Part shown: one piece after another, positions 38,075 to 51,200 of the stretch
Position numbering within the stretch: position 1 is the stretch's first letter
How the letters are laid out: each line of letters begins with the position of its first letter
NCBI RefSeq assembly: GCF_043641665.1
Contig: NC_092191.1
Location: 3,172,001-3,236,000 of the forward strand
DNA length: 64,000 nt
Direction of reading: 5' to 3'
Origin: Enoplosus armatus
Taxonomy: Eukaryota; Chordata; Actinopteri; Centrarchiformes; Enoplosidae
Notes under the pieces: generated by a model
The model's database searches: none
Told to the model about the DNA's origin: nothing
Seen by the model: only the letters and a program-made list of their open reading frames with translations
Position numbers and translations under genes: made by a program

Positions 38075-39188
38075 GAGCAGATTTGCCTGAATAATTTCTT
38101 CCCCCTGGACCAGCTCTGCTCTTTAATTCATGAGCCAGAGCGCGAGAGAGTGTGTATCTGTGTGTGTGTGTGTGTGTGTGTGTGTCAGTGAACATGTGTG
38201 TGTGCATTTGTGTGTCAGCAAGTGAAAGAACAAAAAAGAGAGCTAGTGACAGAAAGTGTGACACCGTCTGTGTGTGTGTAAGCGAGTTCAGAAAACTGTA
38301 ATTGTGGTGTTTTGAGGTCCCTGCATCCCCATTTGTGTGCACATGTGCATGTGTGTGTGTGCACGTGCATGGAGACAGTATGTGTACTAACATGCATGCA
38401 GGCATCTGTGTGTGTGTGTGTGTGAATGTGTGTGTGATCTTCTTCAACCACAGAAAGTCTATTTTTAACTTCAGGATGAAACTGGCTCAGAGTCATATAG
38501 AACTGACTCCTCTGAATGAATCACTTGCTTCCATTCAACATTAAGCTCCTTCCACTTCTGCTCAGATGAATCATTTACTTCTTTGCCACTCTCAAAATTA
38601 ATCTTTTAGCGCTTTTTCGAACATTTCCAAATTAATTATTTGGTTTATTTCAGTTGTTCTAAATTGAGCCATTTAGCTGATTGCAAATCTTAACTGAAAC
38701 GCTCAGATCATTAAAGCAGAGTTCATTTCAACTCTAATCAAAAGAGTTTGAGTTGAGCTGCACGCCGTCCACACATGATGTGACTCGACTTCAGAAATGC
38801 ATGATTCCCTTTATTTTATCAACGTTTGAACTAACAGTTTATGCGTGTAAATTATCTTCCATGTTGCTTTGATAAAAAAGAAAAGATTATTAAAATGCAG
38901 GCATGCCTGCAAGGCTCCGACAAGCTGTGAATGACAGCAGGTGAAATGCTCATCTGTATTGTTTTATTGGCAATAACAAGAGCCTCAGTCATGGAACTGA
39001 AACTGATTTACAGGTTTCATTTCAAGCAGCAATAAATTTGTCTTTACTGTCTGAAATTCATCTGTTAATATTTCAGAAACACAGTTTATTAAGTCCCTAA
39101 ATCGTAACAATTTGCAGAGCAAACGTGACACGACTCTTAACTCTAATAGTACAGAGCTTTACTGCCAGCAATCATCTGCTGGTAGGCA
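38075..39188. other. Intergenic, with a repeat-poor block at 38.79-39.18 kb
   Basis: After the pyrimidine tract come TG tracts, then about 400 bp with many homeobox-like words (TTTATTGGCAATAACAA, AATAAATTTGTC) and no repeat. It may be a conserved non-coding element, unproven. Confidence 0.3.
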
Positions 39189-39211
39189 TAATATATATAT
39201 ATATATATATA
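39189..39211. repeat. (AT)n microsatellite
   Basis: About 11 AT units. Confidence 0.9.
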
Positions 39212-39679
39212 CACTTTTTGCCAAGTGGTGGATGTCTAATTTTAGAATTCATTTTTTATTTAAGAGAAGTGTAATTATCAAATAATCTGGACTAAGATTT
39301 GAATCAAACAAAAACACAAACATGTTTCTTGCGGAACAGTAATTATTCTACATCAACTTTTTTCCTTCTTAGTGCAGCATTTTTATAAACACTTTCTTTG
39401 CCAAATCCATCTGCAAAGGAGTTGCTCAGTAGTTTTTGGTGCATGATCCTTAACTGTGTCTTTTGGTATCAATAATGAAGGAGGGCTGCATTCAACAGTG
39501 AGACAACAAATACATTTTTAATGTGAAGACATTTAGTTATTTGTCAGACGTAATCTAATCCAGAAGAGATTCTTACAGTCTTGACTAGTGGCTGATGTGA
39601 GGGGAAACCCCGTCAGTTAAATGAATCACGTATTAATTGTTCACATGTACGCCATCATGTTCATGCTTTTTTTTTTTTG

Positions 39680-39970
39680 CCCCAGGGGTTATTTTCCCCC
39701 ACTATTTCCATTCAGCAGCTGTTCTGGAGCTTTCGATTATATCACATGATCTTCCTCAGCAGATGCAGTTTGCTTAGATGTCATTGAATCATAGACGTCC
39801 AAATATCCATTCATTCCTGAGCACTTTACAGACTTCTCATCCATGTTAAAGCTGGAGTTCTAAGTTTATTCTTGACTTTGGAAACATCAGTTGAGAAAAC
39901 AATCTCACCACACGGTCCATTTAGTAGCTGTTCTGGAGCTTTTGATTATATCACATGATCTTTAAGAGTT
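39680..39970 (-). repeat. Two tandem R3 copies about 209 bp apart
   Basis: AGCTGTTCTGGAGCTTTCGA at 39717 and AGCTGTTCTGGAGCTTTTGA at 39926 are both followed by TTATATCACATGATCTT. The first copy continues CCTCAGCAGATGCAGTTTGC; the second diverges after CTTTAAGAG. This is direct evidence of a local duplication or of two nested inserts. Confidence 0.65.
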
Positions 39971-40764
39971 GTAAGCTGACCTACAACAACCTGTACAGCT
40001 GCATTGAATGCACGGGAACTTTTTTTGCTCTGTTACATGAGATGATGCCCCTGTTCTTGATCCTGCCTACAAAGCTCTGATTGGCTTGGCTGGAGAATCA
40101 GGGTGCGCTCCATTACAAGACCAGTGCCAGTTTGTGCCAGGTGGACATGATTTCCACTCAATTCCAATTCAGCACACAAACCTGCACATAACGCTTGTGC
40201 CAACTTCAACCTACGACTTGTGGTGCCTGTGAACGGAATATCACATGTGCCAACATCATTGTAAAGAACACAGACTAATGAACACTTCCTTCAGGTGGTC
40301 ATGGCTGAAACCAAATGGAAAAGGTGCTGTAATGTCTGTGCCAACACTTAAAAGCTGTGAAAAGATTAAATTAAAGTTTACCACAACATCTCCACTACCT
40401 GCTGTTGTTTGATTATCAGCTGACAGAGATTCAGCGCCGTACCTGCTGTCTCGTAAGCCTCCTTCACCCATTTTAAGTGGGTTTCCTCTCCCTTGCTGCT
40501 ATGTTACGAGCACGTCGACACGGCCAAATGGAGCACAACACCAGACCTATCTGAATCTCTGAAAGAATCAAAGATGTTGACAGCGATTCAGACGTCTGGA
40601 AACAAGCTAAACATTTTGATTTCTGATGGATTTTTATTTTCACGGTAATGTATAATTTGTTTTTTTCTAGTTTCTTATTCAAAGAATTCCAGAAACTTTA
40701 GATTTATTTAGTTATTTAAACATTAAACATTAGAAGTGGCTCTTGATGTCACCACAAGAGTTTC

Positions 40765-40870
40765 ATCTGGAGCTTTCGACGATGTTTTTTCTTAAGGACC
40801 CATCAATGTTGATTCCACCTGCTAATGAAGATCATGTAACATGTTTGAAGGTCCAGGACACTTAGAAAAT
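40765..40870 (-). repeat. R3-related degenerate copy
   Basis: TCTGGAGCTTTCGACGATG followed by CCACCTGCTAATGAAGATCA and TGTAACATG shares the R3 core on the minus strand but is more diverged than the pair at 39.7-39.97 kb. Confidence 0.45.
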
Positions 40871-40968
40871 GGACCTTGTAGTAAGATGTTTTTCTGTTAT
40901 TACTTTATTCATTGTTGTTCCCATCGTTTCCAGTTGTCTGCCAGTATACCATCAGCCTCCGTTCCTCC

Positions 40969-41012
40969 TCAATTCAATCTTTATTGTCCCACGAGATGAA
41001 TATGGTTTGCAG
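40969..41012 (-). mobile_element. Retroposon tail, reverse
   Basis: AATTCAATCTTTATTGTCCC followed by ACGAGATGAATATGGTTTGC matches the common fish retroposon tail TTTATTGTCCC(YGAGG). No coding part is attached. Confidence 0.5.
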
Positions 41013-42478
41013 ATGGAGTTAACAATAAAATAATGAAATAGAAATACACAATAAAAAAGCGTAGTAGGAATGCAATAAAACACAAGTAAAATCAGAAAAA
41101 AACAAGCCACAGTTTTATGCCACACAGACGAGCACGAATTGATGAAACCCTGCAGGGAGTCAATAGCTGAATATACTGCAATAAAAAAACTCAGTCATCA
41201 GTGCTGCCGGTGCATCCACCAAAATGAATTGGTGGTAGCACTTATGACAGGCAGTAATAAGGTTTACAGCTCTATTCAGTTGTGAGAAGGAGTCTAGACA
41301 TTCTTTCTGCAGTAAGTGAATAATGGGACATCTAGTTAAAGGAAAAATCCTCCTGAGAACAGTTTAACACTGTTTAAAAATAGAAACTGGAAAATATCTC
41401 AAATTCTGGTTGTTTGGTGCTCTGTTTTTCTGTGGATATTATATTTCCAGTGCAGCAAGTAAAAAGGGCCATAAATGCAGCACAGAATTTCTCTAAAACA
41501 TCAACAGAAGGCTAAACATCCTGTTTTGGTGTCAGTCCCTCAGGATTATCGAGCAAAGTGCTCCTTTTTAGACTTCATTTTGAACAGGCTTTCAACCGTC
41601 ACACAGGGAGAAAGAAATCCACCAAGAGAGGAGGAACACACAACAATCACTGCACCGTCAGTATCCTCAAGGGACCAGAGTACAATACATCCAGCAGACG
41701 AGTTGTGTTATCAGTAAAAGGATATGATTCTCCCTTTTCTGGGATGGAAAAAAAGTGTGTTCCCATGCTGTCAGTATCACTCCTGCTCCTGCCATTCCTC
41801 ATTACCTGAACATAAAACACCAAGCTAAATACAACAAGTTCCCACCTGTTCTCTTGGGTGGGGAAGTGTAGGAAATCATCATCTAAAGTAAATGTAGACA
41901 AGGCAGGTTGAGGGGAAAGTGGGATTTAAAAAAAAAAAAATACAAAATTACAACAACTTCAGCACAAAATAACTCCTGGATTGTAAGGAGCATCACAGAC
42001 TGATGAGATCTCAGCGGTGTGCAGGGAAGAAGCCGGAGAGGTGATGGGAGGTCGGGGTCCTGATGTAGCTGTGCACTCTTTGTCCATCCACAGTAAAGTT
42101 TTATTTTTTTGTTTTTGAGCAGGTAGTTGCCTGGGTGGGCCCGGTTGGAGGCAATCTTTCCTGCCCTTTTCTTCGCCCCCTGGTGTCCTGCAGCTCCTTG
42201 ATGGGGAGCAGCTGACAGCCGATGACCCGCTCAGCAGTCAGCAGTGCAGACAAGGTGCTGCAGTTTGTCCTTGGAAGCAGGAGGAGGCCGAGCCAGACTG
42301 AATACCAGGACGCTTTCGATTGCTGTCTCAGAAAAATTGGACTGGGATAAGGTTGTGTGGTGTCGAGTCTTCTCAGATGCCACGGGAAGATCGACTGTTG
42401 TGCTTTGCTAATTAGGCAGGAGATATTTTCTTTCCATCTGCAGGCGTCGGTGGATTCAAGTGCATTCATGTGTGTGCC

Positions 42479-42485
<7 letters not shown>

Positions 42486-42512
<27 letters not shown>
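42486..42512. repeat. (TG)n microsatellite
   Basis: About 13 TG units, ending TGCGCATG. Confidence 0.9.
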
Positions 42513-42515
<3 letters not shown>

Positions 42516-43160
42516 ATGACATGCATTGCCCTCTGCAGAAAAGATCGATGTTTGTATGAATATGAAGAAGGCAGTTATAGGGAAAAATGGTCATGTAGCA
42601 GATATAGTGATTTATTAGACTGCTCTCACACACACAAAGAGTGAAAGAGGGAGTGGGAGCAAGAGAAAGACAGAGAGAAAGTTAGCTCGAGGCAATATTA
42701 CCCACCTCTGCTGTCTTAAGATCCAGCCTTCAGCCATGCAGTCAGGACTTGTGTCAATATAGGTTATTATATACGCACACATGCATTCTCCATCTAACTG
42801 AGCTGCACGGTGGGCGCCATGCATGACTAATGTGTTATAAATAAATATCCCCACATCAGATGAAATAAAGTCGCATCAGAGCATGTGAGCAGGCACACAG
42901 ACAGCAGAGAGGATGCTAAAACACATGGCTTGATGACATGTTTGCAGCCAAGGATGCTGTTACTAGAGTAAATTCATTGTCTCACTCTGGGACTCATTAA
43001 AGCACACTACTAGTACTGTCATTATGTGGGCACCCAAACTAAGTAAATGTTGTCCCTTAAAACCAAGGCTCATTAAAACACACGAGAGCAAATTAGAACC
43101 CAAAAGGAGCCGGCGCGTGTGACCCATTTTGGCTTGTGAATGCGCCGTTGTTAGCTGTAC

Positions 43161-43161
<1 letters not shown>

Positions 43162-43203
<42 letters not shown>

Positions 43204-43222
43204 ACACACACCCACACACACA
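43162..43222. repeat. (CA)n microsatellite
   Basis: Nearly 20 CA units followed by CCCACACACA repeats. Confidence 0.95.
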
Positions 43223-45062
43223 TCTTGAACAGTGAACTGGCCGACGAACTGAGACAGGATGTGGATGAAGGCCACACATGTCAAATGTGCCAAATGAAAT
43301 CACATTAGTAACTTAAGTGAACTCTAATTAAATCAAGTTGAATCAGCAGCTGAAGCGGTAAAACCACTGCTGGTTGGCTCTCCGCCCTGCAGCCATGACA
43401 CAATCTCACGCTTCTGGTTATAAAAGGGGGTCTTCTTCTTAGCAGGAGTTCAAACAGGACTGCAGGCCTGTTGTTGCACAGGTTGGTGCTCTTCTTCTTT
43501 TTCTGCTTTCCCCTCATTTACCCCCGAAGCACTTAGAGCACAGAGACCATACAACCTACACAGCCAAGGTTTCCAGATATGTCTAACATTTCAGCCAATA
43601 CTCAGGCAGTAAAAGTCATACCAGGGGTGTCTTAATTGACCAGCAGTCTATATAATCAAACTATTAAATAGAGGCAAAATGCTAATAAAACAGTCTTACG
43701 CCCACAAGCCAGATGGTGGCTCTGTAACGACCTCATTTATGCTTAGGACAATTTTTGTAAAACCAACTATCGCACAAACACAATTCTGTTTTTTTTTAAT
43801 GATTTCTTATCGTGAGATGAATCAACTGCACACTTTAACATCAGGATTCTGCATCATATTGAATTTTCTTAATAGTGTATTTGTGTGAACTCCTAAAACA
43901 TTTATCCAATCATCTCCAAATTTGGCTTCTCTGCACTCCCATGAATCAAGACGATTTTTTGACTCATTTTTCTCGGCCATTCGGTTGCGACAGGTCAATC
44001 AGTTCTGGGCTGTGGCATGAATCTGACAAAATACACTGTTTAGAACAATCTTAATTAAACGTCACATAGTTATCTTATCACCTTACCTCTGCAGACAGTA
44101 TTCCAAGAAATGTTGCGTGTAGGTGGTTATGTAATAATCAGATACGCATTACTCCATAATGCTTTTCTAAAACTAACATATTGAGAAATTCTATTTCAAT
44201 AAGACTTTTCCAATATATAGTGTTCATTTTGAGTTTCCATGCAGGTGCTTGAAGTCAGCCAGTTGCTTCTAAGGACTACATTTCTTATTCTCATTCTGAT
44301 ATAAATTCTGTGCCCTCTAAGGGTATGTTGGACTTGTGGTTATACTTGACACTTAACTAGTCAGTGGCTTTCTCATCTGTTACTTCAACTTCAACCCCTC
44401 AACTGGCAGATATTGCCACCTGGCGGTTAAATACTAAAACTGCAATGAAAATATAGTGGACCCTGGGTGAAACGACATTACTCCACTTGTTGTGCAGTCG
44501 CCAAAAAATATTATAAATGAAAATACATAGGCATAGGCATATATTATAATATTGAGGATACTTTTCTGATACATCAGTCATATACTTGATTCTTCCCACA
44601 CTATCTTCGACTTCATTCCAATATTATAATATATTCATATTATATAATCATATTTTATGAGCTTTTGGGCTTCGTGTGACAGTATTATTGTCTTATTTAT
44701 GTTGTCTGTCATGGCCAGGTCTGTCTTGAATAAGATATTTTAACCTAAATTACACTTTTGCCATGTTAAAAGTTAAAAATGTTACAAAATGCTACAAAAC
44801 AATTAAATTAAATAAATATCAAATTAAAATTAAATTTAAAAAAGCAGCCCAGTAAAGGGATAAAGGGCAATACTGGCTTAATTCAGATAATATCAGAGTG
44901 ATAGAAATTGCGCTACGGTGCAATCAAAATGAAAATGCATACATTTTTTTATTTATTGTGAATTTAAAATTTAAATTATATTCCTATTCCAAGAAGCAGG
45001 TTTAATTAAAAAAATTTTTTTAGCAGGTTTTAGTTAGCGGGATAATATCGTTTTTTCTGTAG

Positions 45063-45257
45063 ACTACAGTACCCGTCATGCCTCTCGTGGTGCGTGATGA
45101 CGCCACAGAACATCAACACCTCACATGTGGCCTAGAGCGCCGTTGCTGTGCTAGCAACAACTGGGTAATGTGGAGCTGACTTCCCAGCCGAAACACCACA
45201 TTAAAATAAATATTACCCGGCTATACGCGTTTTGTACACAGCTACACCTGAGCCGAC
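45063..45257 (+). promoter_or_regulatory. zc3h15: zc3h15 core promoter and 5' UTR with ZNF143-type motif
   Basis: The 195 bp before the start codon lack a TATA box but carry several classic sites. ACTACAGTACCCGTCATGCC at 45063-45082 fits the ACTACAnnnCCCnnnATGC core of the ZNF143 (Staf/SBF) site. TGATGACGCCA at about 45095-45105 resembles an ATF/CRE half-site. CACATGTG at 45122-45129 is an E-box. GTTGCT and AGCAAC form a perfect inverted repeat with a 5-nt spacer at 45142-45158. This layout suits a housekeeping, ubiquitously expressed gene. The transcription start probably lies within about 45,090-45,220 (inferred). No partner gene is seen running the other way. Confidence 0.65.
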
Positions 45258-48200
45258 ATGCCTCCGAAGAAACCCGTACAACCCACGGGAAGTAAAAAAA
45301 CTCAAGAGAAGAAAAAGGAAAAGATAATTGAGGTAAAAATAGCACGAGTTAGCATGTCGGTGTTTAGCGGTAGCTGACCAGCTAACGTACCGCACGCGCC
45401 GTAGGCTGGTTGTCGCTCAGTACCGAAGCTAACAGTGCCGACAAGTCAACGCTAAAGTTACACTGGCCTCTGGGCAGTTGTCACTGTTACCTAATTGTTC
45501 GGTAGTCGTTGTGATTAATTTAGTTGCCTGCTAATAAAAATGCTAACCACCATAATTACACCTTGAGCGAGCTAGCCAGCTGTCAGGAGGCTAACATTTT
45601 GATATGTTCATGTATCTTACTGAGGCGGCCAAGCTAGGAGGGCCCTGCCGCCGCAGTAAGTGTTCTCATGTGTGTCATAGTAAGGTTGATATATGTCTCT
45701 AAAGGCAGCTGCTAAAAGTATGAGCCTTAACATAACGTCTTTATAGTGTATTATTGGTATGTGTGATTAGCTTGGTTGTTTTTATGAACGGGCATCTAAG
45801 CGCGGTGTCATGGGCCTGCTTCTGCTCGGCCCCACAGGACAGATGAGGGACCAGATTTGAGCTTGTTTCGATGGCGAGCTAAAGCAGGTGAAAAGTTAGT
45901 TATTTTTTAACTTAATTCGTGTGTTGTCATACGTGAGAGTGCTGTTAATGCCGATGTCTCTCCCTAAAAGCAGCTGTTGATTCTGCTAACCATAAAACAT
46001 TGTCATATATATCTGTCAATGTAATCATACCGGCTTGTCAGCGTTAGCCGCCTTTTGCTGTTGTACATAAGTTACACGGGCACACATTGGACTGCAACGT
46101 GTTCATGTGCCAGGGGGCTCATTACTGCACATCTTGGAGTTTGTGAAAAGAGTTTGATTTTATGTGATTTCCTAATTCAGAAAGCGACACCTTTTATCTG
46201 CCCTGAATGTCAGAGTTACGATACCTCTCACTTGTCTAACTTTAAACTAACTTTAAACCAGGTAGTGACACTGAGTCCACCGGGTCCACCGGTGGGCTAG
46301 TGCTTTGAATGCCATCTGCCTACAAATCCCACCAAAAGACCAAAACCAACAATGAGTTGATTCGAGGATTGTATGTGTAGTCACATCTGATGTATTACAG
46401 CTCTTTCCTCCTGTTGTTGATCCAGTGGTTGTTGCCATCTGGAGTTGACAAATTATAGCATTGTGTGACATAATGACTCTTACTTGCTGTGTGATGTATG
46501 TATGTATGTGAGCATTGTGTGGCTCAAATCACATTCTAGTTTCCCTGAAGTCACTTACTCACTATCATGTCCACATATTGGTGTTAATATAACCAAAGAA
46601 AACAGCCGCATCGTCCTTAATTTTAAGAGCCTGATAACAGCAATCTTGCAGGTTCATGGCATGACACATTGTGTGAGATGAGTCTACTAAAATCTTGGTT
46701 GCAATCTGTGTCAAGACTGTATTATTTCAATTTTGAGGCATGTCTCAATCGTAGCACTGAGATATTTGAAGAATGTGCAAGCAGAGACGCAACATCAACT
46801 CATGTCCTTGCTCTCATGATTTGAAATTAATGATAAAAATAAGCCACATTTTGGTATTTGACACGGTCAGAATTTGGTCACCAAAGCTCTAAATCGGATG
46901 TTGGTGGATGTGTCTAACAATGCAATGTATAAGCACCATTTTATCAGCCAGAGATTTCCCTGTGCCTCTAAAGCTTTCATCTGAGACGCTCTAAAAATTA
47001 CGTGTACTGGGGCCTTCAAGCTCTGTGCTGCTACAAGCAGGTCCCCCCTTATCCTTTTTAATAAAGGAAAACAAGTGCAGGAACTCGTTCTGGTTCATGC
47101 TCAGGGGATGTCATTGGAAATCAACTATGAAACTGACGATTGACTTTATTTTTGTTTTGTTTTTCTAGGACAAGACATTTGGCTTGAAGAACAAGAAAGG
47201 GGCCAAGCAGCAGAAGTTCATCAAGAACGTTACCCAGCAAGTCAAACATGGACAACAAAGTGCCAGACAGGTTAGGAGGCAATTCTTGATCTCAGCATCT
47301 TTTTTCTCTCTCCATCCCTTCATATCTTTGACTGTCCATAAATAAAACATTCTTGTCTCTCTGCCTCGCTGTTTCTCACCAAATCATTTTAAATGTCCGC
47401 TGTGAAACTGTCACATTTATAAAAGACCAAATATGTACAACGAATGAAAGAACTTACCACTCATTTAAATCCTTATGAGCTCCTTTCATTGGATCACATA
47501 TCTTTGAATACATCATCTCTGTGTGGTTGTGTGTGTGTAGGTTGCCGAGGCGGAAAAGACCGGTAAGAAGACTGATAAGAAGAAAGAGTTGGACGAACTC
47601 AATGAGCTGTTCAAACCTGTAGTCACTGCCCAAAAAGTCAGCAAAGGTAACAAACACACAGTCTGTGAAAGTGACAGAAGATGAATCAGATTTAACTTTG
47701 CTGGTCTTAGTTCATCATGTCAAAATATACCAAATATTTGCTGGTTGTTCTTGTGTGCGTTCATTAAATCTAGCCAGTGTACTAGAAAAGATAATTAATC
47801 ATGCACTCTTCTCTGTTTTCTGCAGGTGTTGACCCAAAGTCGGTGCTCTGTGCATTCTTTAAGCAGGGCCAGTGTACTAAAGGTGACAAGTGCAAGTTCA
47901 GCCATGATCTGTCAATGGAGAGGAAATGTGAGAAGAGAAGCGTCTACGTGGATGAAAGAGATGAAGAGCTGGAGAAAGGTAAGTAAGAGGAAGCGTAGGC
48001 GACCAGGATGTTTTAGAATACTGTATAATGCTTAGCGACGTCATCATTTCTGCGTCATGACTTTAACTTAATAAATATTGTAATGTTTGATATAATCAGC
48101 CCTGAATGGTTACAATAAATGAATGAGTAGGCCATCTGATAAAAACTTTGACAGTTTTGGGAATTGCTTGGTATTAAATATTACAATTACATCAATCGTA

Positions 48201-51200
48201 AGCAGATTTTCCTGTTTGTTTATTTAAATAGGAAACATTTGTCGTTTGAAGTGAAACGCGACCATTTTGTAACACCTGAAACATAATAGCCATTTGAAAA
48301 TCAGACTCCGTCTAAGCACCAAGAGTCTCAATGAAATACGAAATGTAGATTCTCAAAAACACTGACTCAGGTGATAAATCAGGACAGGTACTAGTGAAGT
48401 GTTTTTCGTATTTTAGATGGCAGCATCTGCACCAAGCGGCATGGCTACAGCTTTAAATATAGAAACTTCATACAAGTAAACTGCACACATGTTGGTATTG
48501 TAGTGACTTAAAGAATGTCTGTGTTAAACAAAATGACCACGAAAAGTTCATTTTTGTGTATTCCCTCTTTCATTGGGTTTTATGTTTTGTAAAAACAATT
48601 GAATGAACTAATTAATGAGGCCTGTTGTGTTCTGTTCAGACACGATGGACAACTGGGACGAGAAGAAGCTGGAGGAGGTGGTCAACAAAAAACACGGAGA
48701 GGCCGAGAAGAAGAAAGCCAAAACACAAATTGTAAGTCTGTCCTGATGATGAATAATGAACAATGACTGAAGACAGGGAAATCAAATGGTCCATTAAATG
48801 TCCATTTATAATTAATAATATGAACAATTGTTTCCAAAAACTGTAAGAAACTGCTAAGAGAGACATAACCGCCCAAGTGTAGTAAATTGGTAGCAGTTCT
48901 CCAGTCTTAACTGTTGACTGCAAAAAGAGAATCTGCAGGCAGATAGATGAAGTCATTTTGCAGACAGAGCCGTAAACGAGATGAGAGGAATATGGAGTTC
49001 AGGAAGTAAGGAGACGATGAAAAGGATGGACAAGAGAGGAAGAAGAGAAGGGGGAGAAATTCTACATGGGTTAGGTTTGGGAAATAATGGAGGTATTGGA
49101 TTGAATCAATCATTACATAAGTCTTTGATCCCTGATGTATTCCTCTTATTGCTGGGGGCATTCACATTTGGCTGAGAGTCCAGTTGGCCATGAATTAAAG
49201 CCAAACTGTCTGTCCCTTGGGCACCAGCTAAGCCTCTTTTTGTGTAAGAAAAAACACATCAGGGTCGTTTAAAATGAAGGACTTTCTGTCGGTGATGGAT
49301 TGAGTTAATCCGTGATCTCATGGCTGTTTGTCCCCATATGGACCCACTTGACAGTCTCTCAAACTTAAAATTCAACCAGCTAAATAGAGTAATAATACAA
49401 GATGCTGTCTGTTTTTGCCTGCCCCCTTTATGTAACATTATCTCCTCTGTTGTCTTGTCTGCAGGTGTGTAAATACTTTCTGGACGCCATAGAGGGTAAT
49501 AAGTACGGCTGGTTCTGGGTGTGTCCAGGAGGGGGTGGCGACTGCATGTACCGGCACGCCCTGCCACCCGGCTTTGTACTGAAAAAAGACAAAAAAAAGG
49601 AGGAGAAAGAGGAAGAAATTTCGCTGGAGGAACTGATAGAAAACGAGGTAAGGATGGATGGAGGGATGCCAAGTCTCTCCTTTGCGATGTGAAGTTAATA
49701 TATTCAGGGAGAAAAAATGATTACAATCCAACTGTGTTTAAATGATAAAGAAATGTATTCGCCAAAATAGATTGAAAATTAGAAATTGTTGATGGGTGCA
49801 GAATGATTAAATGCAAATAGTCCATTAATCAGGCGACTACTGTAAGACAGTTAACATAAAGACATAAAAATACTAACCACAGCTAGTAGAAGTGTTAGTG
49901 TTGAAGTCAGATGTGTTAACAAGACAGTGGTGGTTAGCTTACCATTCTGTTAAATGTTGGCTAACAATCTGACATTAGTACTAGTAATTATTAATTAAAT
50001 AAACTTTATTTATAGTGCACCTTTTTTAAAAACAGTTACAAACTGCTTCACACATATAGATTAAAGTATACTTAACTAAAATACAGTAAATTAGTTTGAA
50101 TAAAACAGAATTAGATAAGTTTTAAAATGCCTGTCTACACAGACACACTGGAAACACAAGAAAGATCATTGGTCAGTCAAAAACAACAAATAAATCAAGT
50201 CTGAGAAAAACAAATTGGATGTTATGAAATGTAACTAGTTGCCTTCAGATATTGTCACCCAAAAGGTGAGGATCTCCAGCATGGCTACCACACGGGGTGT
50301 GATATCAAATGCTCTCTAAATACTCCATGTGGCTGATACCACCCTGGAAGCTCTATACTCTCCACACCCTGATGTCTGTCTCTCCCCCCTGCAGCGTGCC
50401 GCTCTGGGTGCTGATGTGACTCGGATCACCCTGGAGACTTTCCTGGCTTGGAAGAAGAGGAAAAGGCAGGAGAAGGTTGGAACATGTTTAATCATTGTAT
50501 TAGCGCCAGAAATGTGTAATTTTAAGTATCTTACATTTCCCTGTGGAAACAAAGTCTTCTACTGATTCAGGACATTCTCACATGAGTTTTTGTTCCATGA
50601 CAAACATCTTAAAACTCACAGGTGGACAAAGCGAGGGAGGAGATGGAGAAGAAGAAGGCCGACTTTAAGGCTGGAAAATCGCTAGTGGTAAGTCTGGCTC
50701 CATCTGGTGTGTGTGTGTCTTAGTGATAAAGGCTATTTGTGTGTGTCTCTATAGATTTCTGTGGTCACTACATTTAGTAGACATTTCCACAGTAATACAG
50801 GATGTAATTAAACCACATGTATCTGTAGGTGAGCGGCCGTGAGGTGTTCGAGTTCCGTCCAGAGTTGGTCGATGATGACGATGCTGAAGCCGATGACACT
50901 CAATATGCCAGCGAAGATGAAGAAGATTATGAGGAAGAGGTAATTCTGAAAACACTTTTCAAATGTATCGGGCACACAGTCACAGAATTTGTGAGACTGC
51001 TCTGAGCAGACGACAACCTCCTACACTCAGCGGTTATTTCATTTGGCTTTGTATGGCTTCATATTGATTCGTGCTCTGTGGTCCTCACACTTGAAGTGAG
51101 ATGTCCCAGCACAATAACTGCACTTTGTTTGTTGTGTAATATAGTTTACATTGTTGGTACAAAATATCTGCAGCATAACAGTGTTGTTGTTGTTGTCGGC

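Larger units (their letters stand above)
41013..45062. other. Intergenic upstream of zc3h15
   Basis: No gene recognised. It holds TG and CA microsatellites (42486, 43162), a TATAAAAGGGGG at 43419 in an otherwise unremarkable region, and AT-rich sequence (44,400-45,050). The 141-codon minus frame at 42101-42526 runs through a CA tract and is rejected. Confidence 0.55.

Noticed and set aside
42101..42526. 141-codon minus-strand frame
   Set aside because: It starts in a CA tract, has no domain, and sits in non-coding sequence.
48740..48770. TGATGA...CTGA pair in zc3h15 intron 5, suggesting a C/D snoRNA
   Set aside because: The boxes are only about 20 nt apart, too short for a snoRNA, and no terminal stem is present.
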